NCBI GenBank assembly: GCA_021805275.1
Contig: JAJZFQ010000242.1
Location: 1 to 7,849 of the forward strand
Reading direction: 5' to 3'
DNA length: 7,849 nt
Source: Pseudomonadota bacterium
Lineage (GTDB): Bacteria > Pseudomonadota > Gammaproteobacteria > Steroidobacterales > Steroidobacteraceae
Shown here: positions 1-6,788 of the stretch, in pieces
Numbering within the stretch: position 1 is the stretch's first letter
How the letters are laid out: the number at the start of each line of letters is the position of its first letter
Position numbers and translations under genes: made by a program
The notes under the pieces: generated by a model
Told to the model about the DNA's origin: nothing
Databases searched by the model: none
What the model saw: the letters and a program-made list of their open reading frames with translations, nothing else

Positions 1-2
1 AG

Positions 3-1142
3 GTGATCATTCCGATTGCCACCATTGGCGTTTTGATGGCGTACTCGTTTCATCCGCACAACATGGTTTCTCACGTGCACAGCACGCCGGTCAGCGGTGT
101 GTTCACCGCGGTTGCGACGGCCGGCATTATCTTCAGTTTCTTTGGATTCCAGCAAGCCATTGCGCTGGCCGGTGAAACGCGAAATCCCAGCCGATATGTG
201 CCCATCGCGCTCATCTTATCTGTCGTGATCGGCATGCTGATTTACGTCGGCCTGCAGGTGTCCTTCATCACGGCGCTGCGGCCCCAGGATATGAGTGCCG
301 GGTGGGGGCATCTGCATTTCTCGGGCATGTTTGGCCCGCTGGCGGCGATTGCAGTGACCGTGGGTGCGGTCTGGTGGGCCGTGCTGCTGTACGTTGATGC
401 ACTCATATCGCCGCTCGGGACGGCCTTCATCTACATTGCTGCCAGTCCGCGCATCATCATGGCAGCCGGCGAGATGGGCAATGCGCCTCAGCGGGTGACG
501 CACCTGAATCGGCACGGCGTGCCGTGGGTGGGATTGGTGATCACCTACATCGTCGGGGTGATGTTCTTCTTCCCTTTCCCGTCCTGGCAGAAGCTGGTGT
601 CGGCGGTCTCGCTGATCACCGTGCTGTCGTACAGCATAGGTCCGGTCATTCTTCTGCGACTGCGCACTTCGCTGCCGGATGCGCCGCGCCCCTTTCGCCT
701 CAAGGCGGCCGGAGTGCTCGCGCCAATCGCTTTCATCGCATCGAACTGGATCATCTACTGGACCGGCTACACGGTCGCGAAGTGGATGTTCAGCGCGGTC
801 TTCGCCTATATCATCGCGTACCTGGTGTGGTTCTTCATGATCCGCCGCAGGCCTGCGAGCGAGCTTGGCTGGCAACAGGCGTGGTGGACGATTCCGTATC
901 TGGGCGGCATGTGGCTGGTGAGCGACCTGGGTCCGAGCGGAGTCATGGGAGGCCGCGGAGTGATTGGATTTTTTACCGGAATGTGGATCATTGCGGGATT
1001 CAGTCTCGTCATGCTGTGGATCGCATTGCGCTCGGGCCAGAGCCCTGTTGAAGCCCAACGTTGTGCAGATCGGGTCAAGACGCTAGGTTCGAGCGGGGTG
1101 GATTCGCGCGCGCTCGCACAGGATGTGGAGCCTGCGCCGTGA
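3..1142 (+). CDS. APC-superfamily amino-acid permease, 3' portion (5' end outside window)
   Basis: The reading frame is open from the first bases of the window to a TGA at 1140-1142, so this is the C-terminal 379 or so residues of a longer membrane protein. The stretch FSFFGFQQAIALAGETRNP (visible residues about 44-62) matches the conserved TM6 region of APC-type amino-acid/polyamine permeases, where an aromatic-Gly segment is followed by AGE-x-x-NP. Hydrophobic segments follow at about residues 67-90, 110-150, 174-193, 199-218, 235-255, 260-280 and 320-343. The tail after about 345 is hydrophilic and cytoplasmic-looking. Family members run to roughly 450-550 residues, so about the first five helices are missing. 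The GTG at position 3 is only an in-frame codon and not a supported start. The family imports or exchanges amino acids across the inner membrane by secondary transport. The substrate cannot be read from this fragment. It is followed by 162 non-coding bases, so it is probably a separate unit from the reductase. Confidence 0.85.
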   Translation: MIIPIATIGVLMAYSFHPHNMVSHVHSTPVSGVFTAVATAGIIFSFFGFQQAIALAGETRNPSRYVPIALILSVVIGMLIYVGLQVSFITALRPQDMSAGWGHLHFSGMFGPLAAIAVTVGAVWWAVLLYVDALISPLGTAFIYIAASPRIIMAAGEMGNAPQRVTHLNRHGVPWVGLVITYIVGVMFFFPFPSWQKLVSAVSLITVLSYSIGPVILLRLRTSLPDAPRPFRLKAAGVLAPIAFIASNWIIYWTGYTVAKWMFSAVFAYIIAYLVWFFMIRRRPASELGWQQAWWTIPYLGGMWLVSDLGPSGVMGGRGVIGFFTGMWIIAGFSLVMLWIALRSGQSPVEAQRCADRVKTLGSSGVDSRALAQDVEPAP

Positions 1143-1217
1143 ATTTGCGATAGATGGGAACCGTCGAGGCAGAGGCGCGCTCATAACCCCGCGCCATGAT
1201 CGGTGGGCGTCTGCGGG

Positions 1218-1246
1218 TTGACGGGTGGAGTCATCCGGCATGAAAT
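1218..1246 (+). promoter_or_regulatory. putative sigma70 promoter for the aldo/keto reductase
   Basis: A -35-like TTGACG (1218-1223, 5 of 6 to consensus) and a -10-like TGAAAT (1241-1246, 4 of 6) are separated by exactly 17 bases. Transcription would start near 1253, giving a leader of about 50 bases before the GTG at 1305. This is pattern matching in a GC-rich background and has no experimental support. Confidence 0.4.
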
Positions 1247-1264
1247 CCGGGCAATCGCCGCCGG

Positions 1265-1277
1265 CGCGTGTGACGCG
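1265..1277. promoter_or_regulatory. short perfect dyad CGCGT-GTG-ACGCG, possible operator
   Basis: Two 5-base inverted arms (1265-1269 and 1273-1277) flank a 3-base centre. The dyad sits about 12-24 bases downstream of the transcription start inferred from the promoter at 1218-1246 and 13 bases before the Shine-Dalgarno of the reductase. That position would suit a repressor-binding site. Arms this short made of CG-rich bases can arise by chance in GC-rich DNA. Confidence 0.15.
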
Positions 1278-1304
1278 TGGTGCTGAGGGCGAAGGAGGCC
1301 TGCC

Positions 1305-2168
1305 GTGAATTCGATTCTCGATGCCGCGGCGTGCGGACAGCTTGCGCTTGGTGGTGATCTCACGATCAATCGCCTTGGATTCGGGGCGATGCGCATCACC
1401 GGGGCGGGCGTATGGGGTAACCCTCCGGACATTGCCATGGCCGTCCGTGTGCTGCGTCGGGCAGTGCATCTCGGGGTCAATTTCATCGACACCGCTGATG
1501 CCTACGGGCCGGACGTCAGCGAAAATCTCCTGGCCCGCGCCTTGTATCCGTATCCAGCCGACCTCGTCATCGCCACCAAGGGAGGGCTGGTGCGGCCCGG
1601 CCCCGGGGATTGGGTCCGGGACGGCCGGCCGGTGCACCTGCGTGAGGCGTGCGAGGCCAGCCTCAAGCGGCTCAAACGCGATCGGATCGATCTGTACCAA
1701 TTGCATGCGCCGGATCCGGCCGTGCCGCTCGAAGAATCGGTGGGCGAACTTGCCCGGTTGCGCGCCGAGGGGAAGGTGCGCCATATCGGTGTCTCCAACG
1801 TGAGCCTGCCGGAGTTGCGCCGCTGTGAGCGCATAGTGCCGGTGGCGGCGGTGCAAAATCGCTTCAACCTCCAGGACCGCAGCGCGGAGGACGTCCTCGA
1901 GCACTGCGCGCGCCGGGGTACGGCATTCCTGCCCTGGGCGCCCCTGGGCTCAAGCGGCCGCGGGGGCGGCAGGGAAACTGTACCGGCGTTGGCGAGTCTC
2001 GCCGAGCGGCGTGGGATATCCACCGCCCAGATCGCGATTGCCTGGCTGCTGCAACGGGCGCCCGTAGTGGTACCGATTCCGGGCACGGCCTCCATGGCAC
2101 ATTTGGAGGACAATATCGCCGCAGCGGCCCTCGTGCTGACGCCGGAGGAGCTGCGCAGCCTCCGCTGA
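1305..2168 (+). CDS. aldo/keto reductase, YdbC/PdxI-like
   Basis: This 287-residue protein is a complete cytoplasmic NAD(P)H-dependent aldo/keto reductase of the (alpha/beta)8-barrel fold. The catalytic tetrad is visible: Asp62 and Tyr67 (in FIDTADAYGP), Lys92 (in IATKGG) and His134 (in LYQLHAPD). Cofactor-side motifs are IGVSN (161-165), VQNRFN (183-188) and the nucleotide-binding IPGTASMAHLEDN near 258-270. The length and the N-terminal NRLGFGAMRITG motif resemble E. coli YdbC/PdxI (286 residues), which reduces pyridoxal to pyridoxine. The family is promiscuous, so the real substrate here may be another aldehyde or ketone. The GTG start at 1305 is supported by GAAGGAGG at 1291-1298, six bases upstream. 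It has its own likely promoter and is followed by a 196-base gap, so it looks monocistronic. No missing key residue or frameshift is apparent. Confidence 0.92.
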   Translation: MNSILDAAACGQLALGGDLTINRLGFGAMRITGAGVWGNPPDIAMAVRVLRRAVHLGVNFIDTADAYGPDVSENLLARALYPYPADLVIATKGGLVRPGPGDWVRDGRPVHLREACEASLKRLKRDRIDLYQLHAPDPAVPLEESVGELARLRAEGKVRHIGVSNVSLPELRRCERIVPVAAVQNRFNLQDRSAEDVLEHCARRGTAFLPWAPLGSSGRGGGRETVPALASLAERRGISTAQIAIAWLLQRAPVVVPIPGTASMAHLEDNIAAAALVLTPEELRSLR

Positions 2169-2232
2169 TCTCCGCCGCTTGGGGTCAGGCGGGGCAGGGG
2201 TGCAGCGGTTCGTGCACGCCTACGTAGTTTCT

Positions 2233-2271
2233 CTGATGCGCCATCCTACGGACAATAGGAAAGTGCATCAG
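2233..2271 (+). promoter_or_regulatory. 39-base imperfect dyad / hairpin in the leader of the exported-protein gene
   Basis: Bases 2233-2241 pair with 2263-2271 (nine pairs, one of them G-U). After a two-by-two mismatch, 2244-2248 pair with 2256-2260 (five pairs), leaving a 7-base loop (2249-2255). All pairs are symmetric about base 2252. No T-run follows, so it does not look like a classical intrinsic terminator for the upstream reductase. It lies about 93 bases before the ATG at 2365. It could be an operator, an RNA leader structure, or a non-canonical terminator. The structure is seen directly; any function is inference. Confidence 0.4.
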
Positions 2272-2364
2272 GCATGGTGAGCGCCTTGGCGCCGGGTCGG
2301 ATCGAGGGCACGTGCGCCGCGCCGATGAATCGGGCTGCGATCCATTTCGATTCCGGAGAGACTC

Positions 2365-3081
2365 ATGGCACTGAAACCCTTCAGGCAAGCCTTGCAAAGT
2401 GCAATGCTTGCGGCGTGCGTGCTTGGCGCGATGCAGGGCGCTGCTTTGGCGCAGGTGAGCATCGGTGTGGGTGTCGCCGTGCCGGGGGTGCGGATCGGGA
2501 TCAACGTTCCGGGCTATCCCGATCTGGTTCCCGTGCCCGGATATCCGGTCTATTACGCCCCGGATCTCGACGTCAACTTGTTCTTCTACGATGGCTTCTA
2601 CTGGACCTTCACGGATGACGCGTGGTATTCGAGTACCTGGTACAACGGACCCTGGTACTTGGTGCCGCCGGAACGAGTGCCGGATTTCATCCTGCGCATT
2701 CCGGTCGGCTTCTACCGGCGTCCGCCGCCGTATTTCTTGTACTGGAACCGCAACGAGCCGCCGCGATGGGCGCAGCACTGGGGGCCGCGCTGGCAGCACA
2801 ACCGCCCCGACTGGGATCGCTGGAACCGCCGCGCGCCGCCGGCCCGTGCGCCGCTGCCGCGCTATCAGCGCAGCTATCCGCAACAGCGCTATCCGGGCCC
2901 CCGCGAGCAGCGGGCACTGGAGCATCGCTATTACCGCTTCCCGCAGCAAAACGGCCCGCAGGGCCGTGAACGCCCCGGTCCGCAGCCGCGCTATCAACAG
3001 CCCCCGCATCCCCAGCGGCCGCAACCGCGCGAGCGCGAACGCGAGCATCAGCCCCGGCGAGGCGACCATCCGCCCGTCTGA
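2365..3081 (+). CDS. exported Tyr/Trp/Pro/Arg-rich protein of unknown function
   Basis: The product is 238 residues. The N-terminus (Lys4, Arg7, hydrophobic segment about 9-29, AALA before Gln30) looks like a Sec signal peptide cleaved near 29/30. LAAC at 15-18 resembles a lipobox, but hydrophobic sequence continues past it, so signal peptidase I is favoured. The mature part opens with a Gly/Val-rich stretch (31-50) and PGYP repeats (near 49-52 and 57-61). A Tyr/Trp-rich core follows (about 65-135, with YNGPWY and FYRRPPPYF), then a hydrophilic Pro/Gln/Arg-rich tail (about 150-238) that is strongly basic. I associate similar proteins with proteobacterial genomes, annotated as hypothetical, and assign no function. 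The ATG is supported by CGGAGAG at 2354-2360, a good ribosome binding site. It ends 27 bases before the metal ATPase in the same frame, which suggests co-transcription. A periplasmic or surface location is likely. Confidence 0.8.
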   Translation: MALKPFRQALQSAMLAACVLGAMQGAALAQVSIGVGVAVPGVRIGINVPGYPDLVPVPGYPVYYAPDLDVNLFFYDGFYWTFTDDAWYSSTWYNGPWYLVPPERVPDFILRIPVGFYRRPPPYFLYWNRNEPPRWAQHWGPRWQHNRPDWDRWNRRAPPARAPLPRYQRSYPQQRYPGPREQRALEHRYYRFPQQNGPQGRERPGPQPRYQQPPHPQRPQPREREREHQPRRGDHPPV

Positions 3082-3108
3082 GGGCTCGCTCCTGAATACG
3101 CAAGTCGA

Positions 3109-5424
3109 TTGAGCTCATCTACCGACACCGTCGTGCTGCGCACGATTGGAGGCCCGCAGTTCGCGCTGCTCGGGCTGGTGCTTGCTGCACTGGCGGCCGC
3201 TGGCGCGGCCGCCGCATTCGGCGACGCCGTGCTCAGCCGGATGTTCCTCGGAGCCGTGACGGGCGTCGTCCTCGCCGTCACCGCTTATCACACGGTGCGC
3301 GGTCTGCTCCGAGGAGACATCGGGGTTGATCTGATCGCGCTACTGGCGATGCTGGGTGCGTTGCTGCTCAGGCAGTATCTGGCCGGAGCGATCATCGCGG
3401 CGATGCTGGCGAGCGGCGGGGCGCTCGAGCAGTACGCCACGACACGCGCTCGCCGGGAATTGAGCAGCCTAGTCAGCCGTGCGCCGCGGATCGCCCACCG
3501 AGGGAGCGCCGACGCCTACGCCGATGTTGCGATTCAGGATGTCGCGGTCGGGGATGTCCTGCTGGTCAAGTCAGGCGAAGTCGTTCCAGTGGACGGGATT
3601 GTCGGTCACCAAGGCGCGGTGGTCGACGACTCATCACTCACCGGCGAGTCCCGACCGGTGAAAATCGCGATCGGCGCACCGGTGCGCAGCGGTGCCAGCA
3701 ATGCCGGCGGGCCGTTCGAACTGCGGGTCACGGCGGCGGCTGCCGATAGCACTTACGCCGCCATCGTGCGGTTGGTACAGGCAGCCGAGACGTCCAAGGC
3801 CCCTGTGGCGCGTCTTGCGGATCGCTACGCGCTCGCCTTTCTGGCCGCGACCCTGGCGGTAGCCGCGGCGGCCTGGTGGGTGTCGGGCGAGGCGCAGCGC
3901 GCACTCGCGGTGCTGGTGGTCGCCACGCCTTGTCCGCTGATCCTCGCCGTGCCCGCAGCCATCATGGCCGGGGTGTCCCGCGCGGCTCGCAGTGGCATCA
4001 TCATGAAAGGTGGTGCACCGCTGGAGGCGTTGGCCCGCACTAAGGTTTTTCTGCTCGACAAAACCGGCACCGTGACGGCGTCGCGTCCCGCCGTGGTCGC
4101 AGTGGAAGCAACGAGGGAGCTTCCGGTCGATGTACTCCTGCGCCATGCCGCAGCGCTCGAACAAATGTCGGTCCATCCCTTCGCACCGGCGATTTTGGAG
4201 GCGGCACGAGCCCGGCAGCTGAAGTTGGAGTTTCCGCGCGAGGTCCACGAACAGATCGGGTCCGGAATCCGCGGAACCGTTGCCGGATGCCAGGTCGCCG
4301 TCGGGCAGTACGAATACGTGACGCCCGGCGTCAGCCGCACTGAGGCTGTCCGATCGATCGAGCTTCGAGCCGCGGCGGACGGATCCTCGTGCGTCTTCGT
4401 AGCGATCGACGGCGCGCTCGCCGGCGCCATGCTCCTGCAGGATCATATCCGGCCCGAGGCGCCGCGCGTACTGCGTACGCTGCGCCAGAGCGGCGTGCGG
4501 AGAATCCACCTGGTCACGGGCGATCATCCCGATGTGGCCGAACTGGTCGGCGATGCACTCGGCATCGACCGAGTGTTTGCCGAGCGTTCGCCGGAGGACA
4601 AAGTTGACGTCGTGCGTACGGCCCGCCGCGAAGGCATCACTGCCATGGTCGGAGATGGGATCAACGATGCGCCCGCCCTGGCTCTGGCCGATGTCGGCAT
4701 CGCCATGGGCGCCAGAGGGGCCACCGCGGCCTCGGAAGCGGCCGACATCGTCCTCACATCAGACCGTTTTGAAGACGTTGCACGCGCGTTGAGAATTGCG
4801 CAGCGCACCCGGCGCATTGCGCTGCAAAGCGTATGGACAGGCATGGGTTTGTCCATTCTCGCGATGGGGTTCGCCGCCGCAGGCTTCCTCCCGCCGATCG
4901 CCGGAGCACTGCTGCAGGAGGCGATCGATGTCCTGGTCATCCTCAACGCGCTGCGAGCACTCGGCGGCCCGTTGCCGGGAACAGCGGTGAGCCCCGAGGC
5001 GGTCCGCCTGGCGCGGGCCATCGATAAGACCCACCAATCACTGCGCCCGCGCGTCAGTGAACTCGCCGAACTGGCCGTGCGCCTCGATACTCTGCCGCCG
5101 GCAGAGGCCCGGGCACAGCTGCAGCGGACCGCGCAGATGCTCGAAGAGGAGCTGCTGCCCCACGAGAACCACGAGCAGCAGACGGTTTACCCCATCCTTG
5201 AGAACCTGCTGGTCGGGGAAAATCCGACCGGTCCGCTGATCCACACTCACGGGGAGATCCGCCGGCTGAGCCGTTTGTTTGCGCGGCGGGTCGCGCAGCT
5301 GCCGCCGGCCGGTCCCGCGCCGGAGGATCTGCGCGACATGCACCGGCTCCTCTACGGCCTGCATGCCATTCTCACTCTGCACTTCGCGCAGGAAGACGAG
5401 CTGTATAGTCTGCTCACCGCTTAA
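3109..5424 (+). CDS. P1B-type (P1B-5-like) metal-transporting ATPase with C-terminal hemerythrin domain
   Basis: This 771-residue inner-membrane pump should export a transition metal using ATP. There is no N-terminal metal-binding domain. Hydrophobic segments lie at about 15-36, 43-64, 73-106 (two helices), 239-258, 265-290, 571-593 and 596-617. The actuator motif is TGES (178-181), the phosphorylation site is Asp317 in DKTGT, the HP motif of the nucleotide domain is 356-357, GSGIRG is at 384-389, TGD at 470-472 and GDGINDAP at 515-522. The membrane metal site shows TPCP (273-276) and QEAID (603-607), the signature I recall for P1B-5. After the last helix, about 635-771 form a hemerythrin-like four-helix domain. 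Candidate di-iron ligands are His642, His685, Glu689, His714 (or His712), His752, His758 and Glu762/Asp763. Characterised P1B-5 pumps such as Sinorhizobium Nia handle Fe and Ni, and a hemerythrin-like domain was described on a P1B-5 ATPase. The TTG start follows an in-frame TGA at 3079-3081 and lacks a clear Shine-Dalgarno. A GTG at 3127 is the alternative. Metal specificity is inferred. Confidence 0.93.
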   Translation: MSSSTDTVVLRTIGGPQFALLGLVLAALAAAGAAAAFGDAVLSRMFLGAVTGVVLAVTAYHTVRGLLRGDIGVDLIALLAMLGALLLRQYLAGAIIAAMLASGGALEQYATTRARRELSSLVSRAPRIAHRGSADAYADVAIQDVAVGDVLLVKSGEVVPVDGIVGHQGAVVDDSSLTGESRPVKIAIGAPVRSGASNAGGPFELRVTAAAADSTYAAIVRLVQAAETSKAPVARLADRYALAFLAATLAVAAAAWWVSGEAQRALAVLVVATPCPLILAVPAAIMAGVSRAARSGIIMKGGAPLEALARTKVFLLDKTGTVTASRPAVVAVEATRELPVDVLLRHAAALEQMSVHPFAPAILEAARARQLKLEFPREVHEQIGSGIRGTVAGCQVAVGQYEYVTPGVSRTEAVRSIELRAAADGSSCVFVAIDGALAGAMLLQDHIRPEAPRVLRTLRQSGVRRIHLVTGDHPDVAELVGDALGIDRVFAERSPEDKVDVVRTARREGITAMVGDGINDAPALALADVGIAMGARGATAASEAADIVLTSDRFEDVARALRIAQRTRRIALQSVWTGMGLSILAMGFAAAGFLPPIAGALLQEAIDVLVILNALRALGGPLPGTAVSPEAVRLARAIDKTHQSLRPRVSELAELAVRLDTLPPAEARAQLQRTAQMLEEELLPHENHEQQTVYPILENLLVGENPTGPLIHTHGEIRRLSRLFARRVAQLPPAGPAPEDLRDMHRLLYGLHAILTLHFAQEDELYSLLTA

Positions 5425-5433
5425 GCGAAGCGG
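5417..5433 (+). other. short hairpin spanning the ATPase stop codon
   Basis: CCGCTT (5417-5422) pairs with AAGCGG (5428-5433) around a 5-base loop that contains most of the TAA stop. There is no downstream T-run, so a role as an intrinsic terminator is doubtful. It overlaps the first of two direct repeats described separately. Confidence 0.2.
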
Positions 5434-5454
5434 CTGATCCAATCGCGAAGCGGC
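5425..5454 (+). repeat. two 10-base direct repeats GCGAAGCGGC, 20 bases apart
   Basis: Identical decamers occupy 5425-5434 and 5445-5454, so their spacing is exactly 20 bases, close to two DNA helical turns. They lie in the 99-base gap between the ATPase stop and the macA-like start, about 70-100 bases upstream of that start. Tandem sites phased like this can bind a regulator on one face of the DNA. The repeat is seen directly and a regulatory role is inference. Confidence 0.35.
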
Positions 5455-5523
5455 ATACGCATAAACGCGTCTTACCGCCGGCCCGTAGTGGCTCTACCGT
5501 TGCTCCGAAAGCGCGGAGAACCG

Positions 5524-6771
5524 ATGGATACCCCCGCAGAGCCATTTGACGCAACGGCGCCGCCGAAAGCGCCGCGTGGGTGGATGCCCCGCGGGCGCAG
5601 CCGGATCTGGGTGGGGATCGCGGTCGCGGTGCTGATCGCAACGGCGATCGGCCTGTGGCGATGGTTGAGGTCCCCCGAACCTATCACCTACGTCACTGCG
5701 CAGGTGACCCGCGGCGCGGTGGAGCCCTACGTCACTGCCAGTGGTAGCGTCAATCCGGTCGTGACCATTCAGGTCGGCACCTACGTCTCTGGGGTTATCC
5801 AGGCACTGTATTGTGACTACAACACCCGAGTGAAGGCCGGGCAGCTGTGCGCCCGCATCGATCCGCGTCCCTATCAGGTCGTCGTCGACCAGGATCGCGC
5901 CGCGCTGAGCGCAGCCCGAGCCCAGCTGATCAAGGACCAAGCGAGTCTCACCTACGTCCGCGCCGCGTCCGAGCGGCAAGCGCGACTGCTCGTCGTTCAC
6001 TTGACCTCTCAGGATGCCGCCGATGCGGCACGCAGCACCTACGAGCAAATGCGTGCTCAGACCGATTTGGATCGAGCGACCATTGCCGAGCATGAGGCGA
6101 ACCTGCGCGCCGCCGAGGTCAATCTCGGCTACACGCGGATTACGTCGCCCGTGGACGGCATCGTCGTGACCCGAAACATCACTCAGGGCCAGACTGTCGC
6201 GGCCAGCTTCCAGACGCCGACACTCTTTCTCATCGCGACGAACCTGACGCAGATGCAGGTGGACGCCAACGTCAGCGAATCCGATATCGGCCAGATCAAG
6301 GCCGGGGATACGGCCACGTTCACCGTGGAGGCCTTCCCGTCCCATCTCTTCCGCGGTCGCGTCACTCAGGTGCGCCAGTCCCCGCAGACGATCCAGAACG
6401 TCGTGACGTACGATGTGGTGGTGAGCGCGCAGAATCAGCAGCTGCTCCTCAAGCCCGGAATGACCGCCGATGTCCGTATCGTGACGGCGGAACTGCGCGC
6501 GGCGCTGCGCGTGCCGGTGGAAGCACTGCGCTATTGGCCGGCCTCGGTGCCGAAGCCGAACCCGGATCAGTCGGCAGCTCAGACCGTGTGGACCCTGAAG
6601 GACGGGCGCCCGGTCGAGGTACGGGTGGGCGCGGGTCTCTCTGATGACCTCTATGCGCAGATCACCTCGGGTGCGCTGCGGGCCGGAGAGTGGGTGATCG
6701 TCGGGGAACGCTCGGGCGAGACCGCACAGTCGCCCGCCGCGGCCGCCCGGCGCCGCTCGCCGTTCCTCTAG
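5524..6771 (+). CDS. macA: MacA-like periplasmic adaptor (membrane fusion protein)
   Basis: The 415-residue product is a membrane-anchored periplasmic adaptor that would link an inner-membrane ABC exporter to an outer-membrane channel. One N-terminal membrane helix lies at about 28-46 after a basic cytoplasmic segment. It is followed by a first barrel/lipoyl half (about 75-115, ending ARIDPRPYQ), an alpha-helical hairpin of coiled-coil type (about 117-200), the second lipoyl half (TRITSPVDGIVV, 204-215), and a beta-barrel (about 243-300, VSESDIGQIKAGD). The membrane-proximal domain covers about 300-395. The C-terminus is Ala/Arg-rich. Cys97 and Cys109 flank the first lipoyl turn and could form a periplasmic disulfide. 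I chose ATG 5524 because GGAGA at 5515-5519 sits four bases upstream. The in-frame GTG at 5488 would add 12 residues without a comparable site. The MacB-like gene begins 17 bases downstream, which supports MacA over an RND-type adaptor. Confidence 0.87.
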   Translation: MDTPAEPFDATAPPKAPRGWMPRGRSRIWVGIAVAVLIATAIGLWRWLRSPEPITYVTAQVTRGAVEPYVTASGSVNPVVTIQVGTYVSGVIQALYCDYNTRVKAGQLCARIDPRPYQVVVDQDRAALSAARAQLIKDQASLTYVRAASERQARLLVVHLTSQDAADAARSTYEQMRAQTDLDRATIAEHEANLRAAEVNLGYTRITSPVDGIVVTRNITQGQTVAASFQTPTLFLIATNLTQMQVDANVSESDIGQIKAGDTATFTVEAFPSHLFRGRVTQVRQSPQTIQNVVTYDVVVSAQNQQLLLKPGMTADVRIVTAELRAALRVPVEALRYWPASVPKPNPDQSAAQTVWTLKDGRPVEVRVGAGLSDDLYAQITSGALRAGEWVIVGERSGETAQSPAAAARRRSPFL

Positions 6772-6788
6772 CGTCGCGGTCGCCTCCG

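Noticed and set aside
216..1058. Long antisense open frame (280 codons) within the permease gene
   Set aside because: Its translation is rich in Arg, His, Asp and Pro with no recognisable motif. It is a mirror of GC-biased codons in a clearly recognisable membrane protein, so I treat it as a shadow.
1174..1195. Inverted repeat GGCGCG/CGCGCC after the permease, considered as a terminator
   Set aside because: A six-base stem with a 10-base loop and no T-run is weak and expected by chance in GC-rich DNA.
1083..1904. Antisense open frame (273 codons) across the reductase and its leader
   Set aside because: The sense strand encodes an aldo/keto reductase with an intact catalytic tetrad. The antisense product has no domain-like features.
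2172..2192. CCGCC/GGCGG inverted repeat just after the reductase stop, considered as a terminator
   Set aside because: Five-base arms with an 11-base loop and no T-run do not support an intrinsic terminator.
2407..2418. Lipobox LAAC making the exported protein a lipoprotein
   Set aside because: The hydrophobic segment continues about ten residues past the cysteine and ends in a good AxA-type signal peptidase I site, so lipoprotein processing is less likely though not excluded.
2274..2618. Open frame starting at ATG 2274 that overlaps the exported-protein gene
   Set aside because: It runs out of phase into a gene that has a good ribosome site and a signal peptide. Its own product has no motif and no convincing Shine-Dalgarno.
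5488..5523. GTG at 5488 as the start of the macA-like gene
   Set aside because: It would add 12 residues with no good ribosome site, whereas the ATG at 5524 has GGAGA four bases upstream.
5494..6345. Antisense open frame (283 codons) within the macA-like gene
   Set aside because: The sense frame has full adaptor-domain order and a ribosome binding site. The antisense translation is low-complexity Arg/Gly/Asp-rich.
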